Assembly: GCF_004153165.1 (NCBI RefSeq)
Contig: NZ_SEMD01000001.1
Location: 310,001-374,000 of the forward strand
Length of the DNA: 64,000 nucleotides
From: Sporolactobacillus sp. THM7-4
Lineage (GTDB): Bacteria > Bacillota > Bacilli > Bacillales > Sporolactobacillaceae
Direction of reading: 5' to 3'
Shown here: positions 38,876 through 48,797 of the stretch, in pieces
Layout: the number at the start of each line of letters is the position of its first letter
How positions within the stretch are numbered: position 1 is the first letter of the stretch
Notes under the pieces: model-generated
What the model was told of the DNA's origin: nothing
The model's database searches: none
Seen by the model: the letters and a program-made list of their open reading frames with translations, nothing else
Position numbers and translations under genes: made by a program

Positions 38876-38905
38876 TGTTATTTATGATTACAAATTAATC
38901 ATAAA
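38876..38905. promoter_or_regulatory. TnrA-type box overlapping a perfect palindrome upstream of pucI
   Basis: TGTTATTTATGATTACA (38876-38892) fits TGTNA-N7-TNACA exactly. It overlaps a perfect 10-bp inverted repeat, TTTATGATTA (38881-38890) and TAATCATAAA (38896-38905), with a 5-base spacer. Such symmetry indicates a dimeric regulator. Nitrogen control by TnrA is the simplest reading; PucR is another candidate. It stands about 150 bases before the pucI start. Confidence 0.6.
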
Positions 38906-39009
38906 CAGATATATAGGCCCTGTCATTATGTAAAATACACAAAGACGTTATTTATTTTTATTAAAATAACCAATAGAGCAGTTTCATTTGTCATATAATA
39001 TAACAAAAC

Positions 39010-39038
39010 CCTGCTTCTATGTATCGAAGCAGGATTAA
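39010..39038 (-). terminator. Hairpin terminator between allantoinase and pucI
   Basis: CCTGCTTC (39010-39017) and GAAGCAGG (39026-39033) form an 8-bp stem with an 8-base loop. On the minus strand it is followed by GTTTTGTT. It would end transcription from allantoinase, making pucI the head of a separate unit with its own TnrA-controlled promoter. Confidence 0.7.
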
Positions 39039-39189
39039 ACATGATTTTTTATTTATCAGCTATGTCAAATGATGTTATTAGATTTAAATTCTCAACATTA
39101 TGAGACTCAATAGGATGGCGCAAGTCGGGAGACCCCGCAAGTACGAAGGCTTACGGGATCACTCGAAGAAAGCCCGGGCAAAAAATCGG

Positions 39190-39330
39190 GGTTGAGCAAA
39201 AACGCTCCAAAGTCGAGCAAAAAATCGGAGTCGGGCAAAAACGCTCCAAAGTCGGGCAAAACGATCCCGAAGTCGAGCAAAACGATCCGAAAGTCGAGCA
39301 AAAAGCCTGAAAAGTCGAGCAAAAAATCGG
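39190..39330. repeat. Short array of GTCGAGCAAAAA repeats
   Basis: About seven units of 18-21 bp, GTCGAGCAAAAAATCGGA or GTCGGGCAAAACGCTCCAAA-like, running up to the allantoinase stop. Reverse-complemented, the core reads TTTTTGCTCGAC, the same family as the arrays at 20395 and 55200. ORFs here are artefacts. Confidence 0.9.
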
Positions 39331-39360
39331 AGTCGTCACTGAAAACTCATGTGATTCACT

Positions 39361-40740
39361 TTAGTGGGTCGCTTTTTCTGCTGCTTTCTTACTGATTGAG
39401 CTAAGCCAGTGCCCTTTTACCGCAGAATTGATCCCTTTTTCCTCCGAATAGACAATGTTTCCCCGGTTGATCGTCATGGATACGCTGGACGGGAAAGTAT
39501 GGCCTTCGTACAAGCTGAATTTGTTCTTCTGATATAACTTGTCGGCCGTTACCGTCATCGGTTTCGTCAGATCGATAATCGCAAAGTCGGCGTCTGAGCC
39601 TTTGCGGATTTCACCTTTTTGCGGAGACAGACCAAACCGTTCAGCCGGATGCTTTGCTGTCCAGTCCGCTACTTTTGACAGCGGAAGACGGTGATTGAGG
39701 GCAATTTCAATCACGCTGAGAAGCGAAAACTGTCCGCCGCTGATTCCGCCCCAGGCTTCGAATAGATTGTCTTTTTCTTTATCTTTCCATTCACACGGCG
39801 AGTGATCGGAAGATACGATGTCAATCTGATCATGGAGCAACTTGTCGACGAGACCATATCGTTCGGGTTCCTCGCGTAAAGGCGGTGCGCACTTGCCGAC
39901 CACACCAAGCCGGCGGAAATCATCGTGACTATAGAGGAGATAGTGCGGGCAGGTTTCAAGTGTGACATCCATCCCCTTCTTTTTCGCGTTCTGAATCAGA
40001 TCCACTGCTTCAATCGTGCTGATATGGACAAAATGAAGGCGGCACCCTGTCAGTTCGGCAAAGATCAGCGCCCTCGAAACTGCCTCGACCTCGGCCAGCG
40101 GCGGCCGCGATTCCGCGTAGTCATCGAATCCGGTCAGCCCGCACGCTTCTTTTTCTGCCTGCAGGAAGGTGACCATCGGCGCGCTTTCCGAGTGAAGGGC
40201 AAGGATTCCGCCGAGAGACGCGATCTTTCTCATTCCGGTGAGCAGCGAGAGATCATCTACCGACTCAAATTCCGGATTTCCTGATGGGGATAAAAACGCT
40301 TTGAACCCAATCGCTCCAGACTCGGCCAGATCTTCCAGGTCATTAATGTTTGTTGGAACAAGCCCGCCCCATAAGGCAAAGTCAATATGCGATTCCGACT
40401 CGCCGATTTTGACTTTATCCTCAAAAGCTTTTTTATTTACCGTCGAAGGAATCCCGTTGAGCGGCATATCGAAAAAAGTGGTACAGCCACCGGCCGCAAG
40501 CATCGATGACCCTGTTTCGAATCCTTCCCATTTTTCCCGTCCTGGCTCATCAAAATGGACATGGACATCAATCATTCCCGGAAAGACGGTCTTCCCTTCC
40601 GCATCGATAACCTGATCGGCATGATCGGGCAAAGACTCCCCCAGGTCGACGATTGTTCCGTTTTGAATACCAATATCCAGTTTTTTAACTCCATCCGGCA
40701 AAACAACATGACCATCTTTGATCAGCATATCATATGACAT
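39361..40740 (-). CDS. pucH: Allantoinase
   Basis: 459-residue cytosolic amidohydrolase that opens the allantoin ring to allantoate. Metal ligands are H60 and H62 in DVHVHFDEPG, the carboxylated lysine in GAIGFKAFLSPSG, histidines in LHFVHIST and ETCPHYL, and the aspartate in SSDHSPCEWKDKEK. The DEPGREKWEGFETG segment is specific to allantoinases among cyclic amidohydrolases. It is read in the same direction as pucG but separated from it by a repeat array. Confidence 0.95.
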   Translation of the reverse strand: MSYDMLIKDGHVVLPDGVKKLDIGIQNGTIVDLGESLPDHADQVIDAEGKTVFPGMIDVHVHFDEPGREKWEGFETGSSMLAAGGCTTFFDMPLNGIPSTVNKKAFEDKVKIGESESHIDFALWGGLVPTNINDLEDLAESGAIGFKAFLSPSGNPEFESVDDLSLLTGMRKIASLGGILALHSESAPMVTFLQAEKEACGLTGFDDYAESRPPLAEVEAVSRALIFAELTGCRLHFVHISTIEAVDLIQNAKKKGMDVTLETCPHYLLYSHDDFRRLGVVGKCAPPLREEPERYGLVDKLLHDQIDIVSSDHSPCEWKDKEKDNLFEAWGGISGGQFSLLSVIEIALNHRLPLSKVADWTAKHPAERFGLSPQKGEIRKGSDADFAIIDLTKPMTVTADKLYQKNKFSLYEGHTFPSSVSMTINRGNIVYSEEKGINSAVKGHWLSSISKKAAEKATH

Positions 40741-40914
40741 AGGCTTCGCTTCCCTTTCGCTTAGAGTGAAAAAAGTCTATCAAAATCAAGTGAACCGGCC
40801 GGTGCAGACGAAACTTTTCCTATTCGTCTATGAGAGAGACGTTGGGCACTTAATGACTTGTTTATAGACTTTCTGGCTGTGATTAACCAATTTGTTCATT
40901 TATTGTTTTCACCG

Positions 40915-41085
40915 GAGTGTCTGTTGAATTACCTAAGTTTACTGTTGAATTTCCTGAGGACATTGTTGAATTCCCCAGAGTCTTGTTTAATTCCGCCCGA
41001 ACTGTTGAATTAGCTCCGCTTTCTGTTGAATTCCCCAGGGTCTTGTTTAATTCAGCCCGAACTGTTGAATGCTCACTGGTAAAAA
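40915..41085. repeat. Array of about 20-bp CTGTTGAATTCCCC repeats
   Basis: About eight units, such as CTGTTGAATTACCTAAGTTTA, CTGTTGAATTCCCCAGAGTC and CTTGTTTAATTCCGCCCGAA, with the pair CCCCAGRGTCTTGTTTAATT repeated. It fills the gap between pucG and allantoinase, which are read in the same direction. Traces of the same family appear at 48530-48580 and 57720-57800. Confidence 0.9.
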
Positions 41086-41097
41086 ACGCCAAATTGC

Positions 41098-42351
41098 TTA
41101 ACCGACCGGTTGTTTTTCATAGACATTCATTGCCGCCTGCAGTCCTTCGCCTCTGTTGACATCGGCTCCGCAGCGGATCAGCGACGCCTCAAGCCCCGCT
41201 AGTACAGCAAGCACATTGTCCTGCCGGCAGCCGTAGCCCATCGTTCCGATTCTCCATATTTTTCCTTGAAGGGATCCGAACGATCCGGCGATTTCAATGC
41301 CAAAATGATTTAAAAGCACGCTTCGAACTTCATCCGCATTTACGCCATCCGGAACCGAGACGCAGGTCACCGTTGGCATCTTGCACGCCGGGTCGCCGTA
41401 TAATTCCAATCCCATCGCTTCGATACCAGCCATAAGCGCCGCCTCGTTCAGGCGGTGGCGGGCAAAGCGATTCTCCAGACCTTCTTCAAGAACGAGCCGT
41501 AACCCTTCATGCAGCGCGTATTCCATCGAGGTCGCTTCAGTATGATGGTTCAGCCTGCGCTCGCTCCAGTAATCCTGCAGCTGACTGAGATCAAAATAAT
41601 TGCTGCGGATCGGCAGGAGTCCAGCGGCAGCCTTCCGATCATCATCCGTTGCGATCCCGCGTTCGACTTTCTTCCTTTTTAAAATGACTTTCTCAACACG
41701 TTCGTTATACGTAATCGGCGCGATGCCTGATGGGATGGACAGGCATTTCTGGCCACCACTGATGACCGCGTCAAGACACCAGTCATCTACTTTGACATCA
41801 GTGCCGCCAAATGTGGCAACAGCATCGACAACAAGGAGAACATCAAGTTCACGGCAGGCGCGGCCTACTTCGGCCAGTGGCTGCATCCGCCCGGTCGATG
41901 TTTCGCCATGAACGAGCGTCACCACTTTTGGATGGACTTTCTTAATCTCGGAAATAATTTCCTCGGGATCAAAAACGGTCCCCCACGGACATTCAATCGT
42001 GTGAATCTCGGCGCCATACCGCTCGCCGATTTCCACAAACAAATCACCGAAACGGCCGTAAATTGGAACCAGCATTTTATCTCCGGGTTCAATCAGACTG
42101 GCAATCACGGCTTCAAGACCCGCCCGGGATGTTCCGTCAATCGGATATGCCCAGTGATTCTTCGTTTGGTACGCCTCGCGAAGCATCTCCATGACTTCAT
42201 TCATGATTTTCGTAAAAGCCGGATCAAACTGGCCAAGAATGGGCATGGACATCGCCCGCAGCACGCGTGGATCAACTTCGACCGGACCCGGCGTCATGAT
42301 TGTACGGGGCGGAACCGATAATCTCCGGCAATTTTCAAGCTTTTCTGTCAT
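41098..42351 (-). CDS. pucG: (S)-ureidoglycine-glyoxylate aminotransferase
   Basis: 417-residue PLP enzyme that transfers the amino group of ureidoglycine to glyoxylate, giving glycine and oxalurate. The PLP lysine is K202 in SGGQKCLSIPSG. The N-terminal PGPVEVDPRVLRAM and YPIDGTSRAGLEA motifs are typical of this class V group. Long length and context next to allantoate amidohydrolase favour PucG over serine-glyoxylate aminotransferase. It follows allC by 175 bases. Confidence 0.93.
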   Translation of the reverse strand: MTEKLENCRRLSVPPRTIMTPGPVEVDPRVLRAMSMPILGQFDPAFTKIMNEVMEMLREAYQTKNHWAYPIDGTSRAGLEAVIASLIEPGDKMLVPIYGRFGDLFVEIGERYGAEIHTIECPWGTVFDPEEIISEIKKVHPKVVTLVHGETSTGRMQPLAEVGRACRELDVLLVVDAVATFGGTDVKVDDWCLDAVISGGQKCLSIPSGIAPITYNERVEKVILKRKKVERGIATDDDRKAAAGLLPIRSNYFDLSQLQDYWSERRLNHHTEATSMEYALHEGLRLVLEEGLENRFARHRLNEAALMAGIEAMGLELYGDPACKMPTVTCVSVPDGVNADEVRSVLLNHFGIEIAGSFGSLQGKIWRIGTMGYGCRQDNVLAVLAGLEASLIRCGADVNRGEGLQAAMNVYEKQPVG

Positions 42352-42526
42352 TAGTTGTCACTCTTTTCTAATCTTAAATGTTAACGATGAAAGCGATTCA
42401 CGAACCGTTCAGAGAACTCCGTTGTTTCTTGCGTGATCCGGAAACAGCTGAGGCGTCGCTAAAGGATGTCTCTGATTTTAACTGTTCATCAGGATCTGTG
42501 AGGTTAAAAGATATAACTGAATGGCC

Positions 42527-43771
42527 TCAGCAATATGCCAGTTTATAAAGGATTTTCATTAACATCCGGACCCCGACTTCAAGATCTTCCGTCCTCGTGA
42601 ATTCTTTCGGTGAGTGGCTGATTCCCTTATGGCTCGGCACAAACATCAAGGCGGTTGGACAATAGACACCGAAGACTTGCGAGTCGTGGCCAGCCCCGCT
42701 GATCATTTTTTTAAAGGGAATGCCCTCCTCCCCGGCAAGTTCCATACCTGTTCTGGTCAGTTGCGGATCCATCCTGACCGGGGCGGCATCCATCCATTGT
42801 CTGAGTTGAAGGGAGACATTTTCTTTTTCGGCGATTTCCTTAAACTCGCGGAACGTTTCCTCACAAAACTTGTTCAGAACATCTTCTTCATGATGGCGTA
42901 TATCGAGCGAAAACTGGCATTCGCCGGCAATCACGTTACCCACATTGGGGTCAGCTTCAATTTTTCCAACCGTTGCAACCAGGCCATTTTGTTGATTCTT
43001 TGCCGCGTGAACGACATGAGCAATCATTTGCGAGGCTGCATACAACGAATCCTTACGGAAATTCATCGGCGTCGTTCCCGCGTGATTGCTCTCACCAGAC
43101 AGATGAACCGTATACCTGCGCTGTCCGACAATATGACTGACCGCCGCCCACGACTTGCCTTCCCGCTCAAGGATCTCGCCCTGCTCAATATGAGTTTCCA
43201 GAAAACAGGAAATATCATCGCGTTCAGGTTGGGCATAATCCCCCTTGCCGAATCCGGACTCATTCATCGCCTGGACAAAGGGAACGCCTTTCGAGTCGGC
43301 AAGTTCAGCTGCGTCCTTCATCCGATATTTACCGGTGATACTGCCTGATCCCCAGAAAGACAGATTAAAACGACTGCCCTCTTCTTCGCAAAGAGATACG
43401 GCTTCGATGGTTCTCCTGGGCGTGCCATACTGCTGAAAAAGATGGCTCACCGCAAGCATTGACGCAATCACGCCGAACGCCCCATCAAATTTTCCGCCGT
43501 CGACAACCGTATCAATATGCGAACCTGTGAGAATTACCCGGCTGCTTTTTTCCGTTCCCTCCAGCCGGCCAAAAAGATTGCCAACGTCATCAAAGTAGGT
43601 TGATAGTCCCATATCTTCCATTCGCTCTTTGACCGCCAGCTGTGCTTCAAGCCACGCCGGGCTGTAGAGCAGCCGGGTGACTCCGTTATTTTTCGTTCGT
43701 CCAATAGCAGAAAGCTTCTCAACCATGCGATCAATTTCTTCAGTTATGGCAGGTGTTGATTTGACATCCAT
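42527..43771 (-). CDS. allC: Allantoate amidohydrolase
   Basis: 414-residue M20-family metalloenzyme that hydrolyses allantoate to ureidoglycine, CO2 and ammonia. Metal motifs are LTGSHIDTVVDGGKFDGAFG, SLCEEEGSRF and ETHIEQGEILE, plus the dimerisation-domain GESNHAGTTPM and the C-terminal SGAGHDSQVF. The ATG at 43771 has AAAGGA at ten bases. A GTG at 43777 is too close to it. It is downstream of pucR and upstream of pucG. Confidence 0.95.
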   Translation of the reverse strand: MDVKSTPAITEEIDRMVEKLSAIGRTKNNGVTRLLYSPAWLEAQLAVKERMEDMGLSTYFDDVGNLFGRLEGTEKSSRVILTGSHIDTVVDGGKFDGAFGVIASMLAVSHLFQQYGTPRRTIEAVSLCEEEGSRFNLSFWGSGSITGKYRMKDAAELADSKGVPFVQAMNESGFGKGDYAQPERDDISCFLETHIEQGEILEREGKSWAAVSHIVGQRRYTVHLSGESNHAGTTPMNFRKDSLYAASQMIAHVVHAAKNQQNGLVATVGKIEADPNVGNVIAGECQFSLDIRHHEEDVLNKFCEETFREFKEIAEKENVSLQLRQWMDAAPVRMDPQLTRTGMELAGEEGIPFKKMISGAGHDSQVFGVYCPTALMFVPSHKGISHSPKEFTRTEDLEVGVRMLMKILYKLAYC

Positions 43772-43997
43772 AATCACACGTTCCTTTATATCGGTTTGAT
43801 AAACGAACCGGACCCGGTAAAAAATGGGGTATAATCAGGCAGCCTGTATTCGCCTGATCTGCCGTTTCGTCTCTTGATGTTAAACGACACTATCGTTGTC
43901 AGCTCTTCTATCATTGCCTGATAGGTTTATCATCATTTTAGCAAATGGCTGTTCCGATACCATCAGCAATCCTGCCAAACTTAAACATGCACATTAG

Positions 43998-45689
43998 TCA
44001 ACTTGACCAATGTGCATGCTTTTCACGACCACTTCCTTTTTCATTCAGTTGCTGCTCCTGACCCGGCCATTCATCAAGAATCGGTCTCAGACGGAAAGCG
44101 AAGCGCAGTCTGAAGGTCGTGGTGGGGTCTTTCAGGTCTTCACCAAGCATTTTCTCGCATTTATCAATCCGGTAAATCACGGTATTTCGATGGACATATA
44201 ATCTCTTCGCAGTTTCCGAGATCTGGCAATTGGTTTCCAGATAAACGTAGAGCGTGTGCAAAAGGACGCGATTCTCCTCATGTGTCGGGTCGGCAAGCTG
44301 CCTGAATGCTTCCTCATACAGTTTTTGCAGATCGTCCACAGGGACCATGCGTAAGATGTCCATGATGTCGTTAGCCTGATAGATTTGAATAAAGCCTGGA
44401 TGTCCCATTCTCCGGCCGGTCCGCAGCGCATCGATCGCTTCTTTATAAACCGTAGAAATGTCAGTTACCCTTTGACAAATATTGCTTACGCCGAATGACA
44501 CGGTGTGTGGGAACAATCGGCTGATATTTTTCTGAATTCCTTTTAAACAGGGCTCGATCATATCGCGAATATTCCCCCATGAATCACTCGCCTCGACCAG
44601 CATCACGCAAACGTTGCCTTTGAGAAAAAGGAACGCGGGGAACGGCAGCTGGCTGATCTCCCCTTCAAGGCACTCATACACGTCATCGGTTTCCATCTGA
44701 TATTGTGTAAAGCTTTCAGCACTGCCACTGCGGTCCAGTTCACCGGCAACACAAAAATACTTGCGGTTGTTCGCGAGGCCAAACTCTTCCGCCCGGCTGA
44801 CTGCTTCTGTCTCCGTAGAAAAACCATTGGAAACAAGGTTGGCGAAAAAATCATTACGAATTTTCCGTGTGCTTTGCTTCAGTGCTTCCTCCTTCATCAG
44901 CTCAAAAGCGAGTACATTCGCCGCCTGTTCAATGGTCAGAATCAGCAAACGGTCAGAAAATGGAACATATCCCCAGATAAGTAAAAAACATCGTTTCTTT
45001 TTATATGTGTACACGGGAAAAACGGATAAGGTGACCTGATCTTTTATCATACTGAAACAAGTATAAATGGATTTAGTGTGCAGAAAGTCATTGCCGATGC
45101 CCTTTATCTGATCCGCCACGGCTTCCATGTCCGCACTGTCAGGAGGCGCAGTCATCGGTTTAAGGTATGGATCAAGCAGTGTCACCTTTCGATGAATCAT
45201 TGCCGTAAGACTATCGAGGAGCTTCGCAACACCTTCTCCGCTCATGATATGTTCCGTAAATTTCTGGTGGGTATCAATCGCAAAGCGCAGCTCGCGTGTC
45301 CTGATGTCAAGAATTTGACTAAGTGTCTGATTGACAATCTCAACAAGGGCAATACTGTTCGGAATTTCAATCAGCGGAAGGGATTTACGGTCAGCCATTT
45401 CAATGACTTCTCCGGGAATCCTGTCCATATAACGGCGTGTTTTGATTCCGAGAGCCGCGCATCCGAGATCAGCCATTTGTCTGACCAGTTCGGTAAAAAA
45501 CAGCGGATCGTTTCTCAAATGATAGCCGGATGTAACCAGCCAGTCATTTGGCTTTAGAAAATCGATAATATCCGGGGCATCCATCATATTGACGTTCTGA
45601 ATTTCGTTATCCATCCCCTGCCTGCCGGCGATCAGTTTGAAGTCTTTGAACGACGGTATAGTAAAAAGATCGGCCACTTTCATGAACAT
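43998..45689 (-). CDS. pucR: PucR-family purine catabolism regulator
   Basis: About 563-residue transcription factor. The N-terminal PucR ligand-sensing domain (MKVADLFTIPSFKDFKLIAG, about residues 1-125), a GGDEF-like middle (about 270-430) and the C-terminal HTH_30 helix-turn-helix (QISETAKRLYVHRNTVIYRI) are all present. In Bacillus, PucR activates puc genes when allantoin or related compounds are present. The ATG at 45689 has AAAGGGG at seven bases; ORF starts further up overlap that site. It lies between the amidase and allantoate amidohydrolase genes in the operon. Confidence 0.93.
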   Translation of the reverse strand: MFMKVADLFTIPSFKDFKLIAGRQGMDNEIQNVNMMDAPDIIDFLKPNDWLVTSGYHLRNDPLFFTELVRQMADLGCAALGIKTRRYMDRIPGEVIEMADRKSLPLIEIPNSIALVEIVNQTLSQILDIRTRELRFAIDTHQKFTEHIMSGEGVAKLLDSLTAMIHRKVTLLDPYLKPMTAPPDSADMEAVADQIKGIGNDFLHTKSIYTCFSMIKDQVTLSVFPVYTYKKKRCFLLIWGYVPFSDRLLILTIEQAANVLAFELMKEEALKQSTRKIRNDFFANLVSNGFSTETEAVSRAEEFGLANNRKYFCVAGELDRSGSAESFTQYQMETDDVYECLEGEISQLPFPAFLFLKGNVCVMLVEASDSWGNIRDMIEPCLKGIQKNISRLFPHTVSFGVSNICQRVTDISTVYKEAIDALRTGRRMGHPGFIQIYQANDIMDILRMVPVDDLQKLYEEAFRQLADPTHEENRVLLHTLYVYLETNCQISETAKRLYVHRNTVIYRIDKCEKMLGEDLKDPTTTFRLRFAFRLRPILDEWPGQEQQLNEKGSGREKHAHWSS

Positions 45690-45739
45690 ACGCACACCCC
45701 TTTCAAAATCTTCTATTCAATCGAGCCGGAGTTCGGACT

Positions 45740-46912
45740 TTATCTGCCAGCGATTTTCTTCACAAATTCAAGCAGCTGCCGGTCCGTTCCATAGCCCGAT
45801 ACGAACGAAAGACCAATCGGGCCGCGCTCATCCAGTACAGGAAGGGTGACTTGCGGAAGACCGGAGACCCCGGCGATACAGGTCAGTTTCATCGTATGGG
45901 CACGCACCTTTTCACTCTCTTCGAATGTCGCTGTGCGTGCCGGAGCCGGGCCATAGGTTGTCGGAATAATCATCAGGCTGTCCCTGCCGAGAAAACGTCT
46001 CAGCTGATCCGTATAATCAGCCTTCAACTCTGCTGCCTGATGGTAGGCCTCATCCTGTTTCATTTTTGATGCCGCCTCAAACCGGCCGGCAATGTCCTTC
46101 CCGAATACCGGATGGTTCTCTTCAATCCACCGGCCATGAGACTGCCAGGCTTCCCACCCTTGCAGCACGCGGAAGGTTTCAGCAAGATCAGCTAAGGTTG
46201 CGGCGGGCAAATGGGCAGACTCGCAGCTTTTCTCCAACTGAAGCTCGGTAAGAAATGTGCGGAGGTTTTTTTTAACCGATTCTAATTCAATTAAATCCCA
46301 GGCTTCCGGAATAATATAAAAGTGAGCATAGTCTGTGATTTTCTGGCCGGGAAGCAGACAATCCCCGACATCTTTGAGAATTTCAGGGCTCCGGGCCATC
46401 CAGCCGACCGTGTCAAAACTGGGTGCGAGCGGAATGACGCCATCCATGGAAATCAGGCCGTGAGACGGACGGATCCCATAAAGTCCGCAATAGGAAGAGG
46501 GGATACGGACCGAACCCCCCGTATCCGTTCCGATCGCAAAATCAACGGATCCGGAGGAAACAGCGACTGCTGATCCGCTTGACGATCCCCCTGAAAAAGA
46601 ACCGGGCAGCCGCGGATTGATCGTCGGCGGATAATGCATGTTATCTCCTTTTAAACTGTACATTAGTTCATCAGTAACGGTCATGCCGCGAAGGCGCGCA
46701 CCGTTTTCGAGGAGTCTGCGAATCGCGTCTGCATCTTTCTCGGCCGGTCGATGCGTTTTTTTCCAGGTTGGATTTCCGGCGCTGTTGATGTGCCCTTTTA
46801 CCGCGAATACATCTTTAACCGCGAAGCTCAGTCGATCGAGTTTTCCTTCGCCGAGCGGTTCAATATCCATTTCATCGCGGATAAAAGCTCCGAACGTGTC
46901 CTGATTTTCCAT
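45740..46912 (-). CDS. Amidase-signature family hydrolase in the ureide operon
   Basis: 390-residue amidase with the Ser-cisSer-Lys triad: K33 (FAVKDVF), the serine cluster GGSSSGS at 108-114 and the nucleophile S134 in GTDTGGSVR. It is shorter than GatA and lacks the allophanate hydrolase C-terminal domain. It is the first gene of the minus-strand operon with pucR 50 bases downstream. The position suggests it hydrolyses a late ureide product such as oxalurate or oxamate, which PucG would generate. That is inference only; family members act on many amides. Confidence 0.85.
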   Translation of the reverse strand: MENQDTFGAFIRDEMDIEPLGEGKLDRLSFAVKDVFAVKGHINSAGNPTWKKTHRPAEKDADAIRRLLENGARLRGMTVTDELMYSLKGDNMHYPPTINPRLPGSFSGGSSSGSAVAVSSGSVDFAIGTDTGGSVRIPSSYCGLYGIRPSHGLISMDGVIPLAPSFDTVGWMARSPEILKDVGDCLLPGQKITDYAHFYIIPEAWDLIELESVKKNLRTFLTELQLEKSCESAHLPAATLADLAETFRVLQGWEAWQSHGRWIEENHPVFGKDIAGRFEAASKMKQDEAYHQAAELKADYTDQLRRFLGRDSLMIIPTTYGPAPARTATFEESEKVRAHTMKLTCIAGVSGLPQVTLPVLDERGPIGLSFVSGYGTDRQLLEFVKKIAGR

Positions 46913-47253
46913 TCTTTAGTGCCTCCCGTTTATATCGTAATATTTTGACATTTCCTCTTAAACAACTATACGATAAATTGCATTTAAAATCAGATTAATC
47001 GTTAAAGTATTGAAATGTCATGATTGAAGATGCACAAAAAAATCGCCAATTCTTATATATATTGTACAACAAGGACGCAATACTGGAGTATAAAAGTAGT
47101 TGAAAAAGTCAATCAGTTTATTGAGTTGAGGCAACATGTTGAAGAAGTCATTTGCTTTTTCTGAGTTTTTCTGAAAAAATAAAAAACAAGATCGCTTGAA
47201 CTGGATCGGGACCCATTTAACGATAGCACCTTTTTAGTGAGAGGATGACAAAA
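46913..47253. promoter_or_regulatory. Divergent intergenic region between amidase and AmhX-like genes
   Basis: This AT-rich 340-bp stretch should carry the promoters of the minus-strand ureide operon and the plus-strand M20 gene. I could not single out a convincing -35/-10 pair or PucR box, and no repeat array is present. It is listed so the gap is accounted for. Confidence 0.4.
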
Positions 47254-48399
47254 ATGACAGAATCAGCCGTGCTCTGTAATGACGAGACGATCAAGTCAAA
47301 AGTCAGGAAAATTTTTGAATACCTGCACACCCATGCAGAGATCAGCATGAAGGAATCGGGAACCACTGCATTCATTAAAGATCAGCTGGAGGCGCTTGGT
47401 CTGCGTACCCGGACTTTTACGGACTGTCCGGGCGTGACAGGAGAAATCGGATCGGGAAAACCGGTGATCGCGCTCCGTGCGGATATGGACGCCCTCTGGC
47501 AGGAGGTAGACGGAGAATTCCGGGCCAACCATTCCTGCGGCCACGATGCGCATATGAGTATGGTACTCGGGACGGCAATGATGTTGCAAAACTATCGTTC
47601 CCTGCCCCGAGGCACGGTCCGTTTTGTCTTCCAGCCTGCGGAGGAAACCGGTGAGGGCGCGCGCAGGCTTGCAGCGCTCGGTGTGATGAAAGATGCCGAT
47701 TACTTGTATGGCGTCCACCTCCGGCCAATCGAAGAAATTCCAGATGGACGGGCCGAGCCGGCTATCCTGCATGGCGCCGCGAAAACGATCACCGGAGTCA
47801 TTCGCGGTGAGGATGCTCACGCTGCCCGTCCGCACCTCGGAAAGAACGCAATCGAAGCGGCTTCGATGATTATAAATGAACTCGGCCACATTCATATTAA
47901 TCCGATGATTCCCAGTACCGTGAAAATGACGACACTCCATGCCGGGGGAGCTGCGAATATAATTCCCGGCCACGCCGAGTTTACGCTGGACGCGCGTGCC
48001 CAGACTAATGAAGCCATGGACGAGTTGATTAAAGATATTAAGCGGGTAATCCAGTCGGTTGCCGACCTCTTCTCAAGCCCGATCGAACTGAAGATTTCCC
48101 CCGGCAGTTCCAGTGCCATCTACCATCCCGATGCCATCCAGATCATGGCGGACGCGATTACCGAAGTTCTCGGAAAATCCCGGCTCGAGCAGCCGCACCG
48201 CTCAAGCGGCGGTGACGATTTCCACCAATACGCGCTCCGTCACCCGAATCTGAAAGCGACAATGCTCGGACTCGGCTGCGATCTCCGGCCGGGCCTCCAT
48301 CACCCGCAGATGACTTTTAACCATGACGCCATTTTCCCGGGCATCTCGATACTCGCGACAGCAGTACTTCGGACCCTTGAAAAAGAAGCACACCAATAA
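47254..48399 (+). CDS. M20 family amidohydrolase (AmhX-like)
   Basis: 381-residue metal-dependent amidohydrolase. Motifs are ALRADMDALWQE, NHSCGHDAHM (the usual metal-binding cysteine and histidine), QPAEETGEGA and the GEDAHAARPH dimerisation loop. The DALWQEVDG and LHGAAKTITG features resemble Bacillus AmhX, which is thought to act on N-acyl amino acids. The ATG at 47254 has GAGAGG at nine bases; the one at 47245 is too near. It is divergent from the ureide operon and may share control, but the substrate is unknown. Confidence 0.87.
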   Translation: MTESAVLCNDETIKSKVRKIFEYLHTHAEISMKESGTTAFIKDQLEALGLRTRTFTDCPGVTGEIGSGKPVIALRADMDALWQEVDGEFRANHSCGHDAHMSMVLGTAMMLQNYRSLPRGTVRFVFQPAEETGEGARRLAALGVMKDADYLYGVHLRPIEEIPDGRAEPAILHGAAKTITGVIRGEDAHAARPHLGKNAIEAASMIINELGHIHINPMIPSTVKMTTLHAGGAANIIPGHAEFTLDARAQTNEAMDELIKDIKRVIQSVADLFSSPIELKISPGSSSAIYHPDAIQIMADAITEVLGKSRLEQPHRSSGGDDFHQYALRHPNLKATMLGLGCDLRPGLHHPQMTFNHDAIFPGISILATAVLRTLEKEAHQ

Positions 48400-48423
48400 A
48401 CTTCCATTTTAAAAAAGCATTCA

Positions 48424-48454
48424 AAAACGAAGCAGAGCCAGCCTGCTTCGTTTT
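48424..48454 (+). terminator. Intrinsic terminator of the M20 gene
   Basis: AAAACGAAGCA and TGCTTCGTTTT pair around a nine-base loop, 25 bases after the stop. Beyond it, 48455-48797 holds a small trace of TTCAACAGT repeats and AT-rich sequence but no gene. Confidence 0.9.
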
Positions 48455-48797
48455 CGTCTATTAGTATACCGGTTATGGTACATAATGTTGTTCAGAAGCG
48501 GGGTAAGACTTCCGTTGAGCACTTCGTTAATTCAACAGTTACTTCTTGGAGCTCAACAGTCACTGTCCGGAATTTGTACAGATTGGTAAACAGATAAACT
48601 AAGTAGTTGTCTAAAATGTGAATAACCAGTATTTGACAGCAAAAATACATGTCTTTTGTCTAAACCTCCAAAAAAATCTCACCGATATAGAATTTATCAC
48701 CGGCTTAACTGTCGGAGGGTTATCTCATGTCACATATATTTTTTTGTTCAGGGCTTAAGTACTTATATCAGGACATACGTTGGGGGTTGTATGCAAC

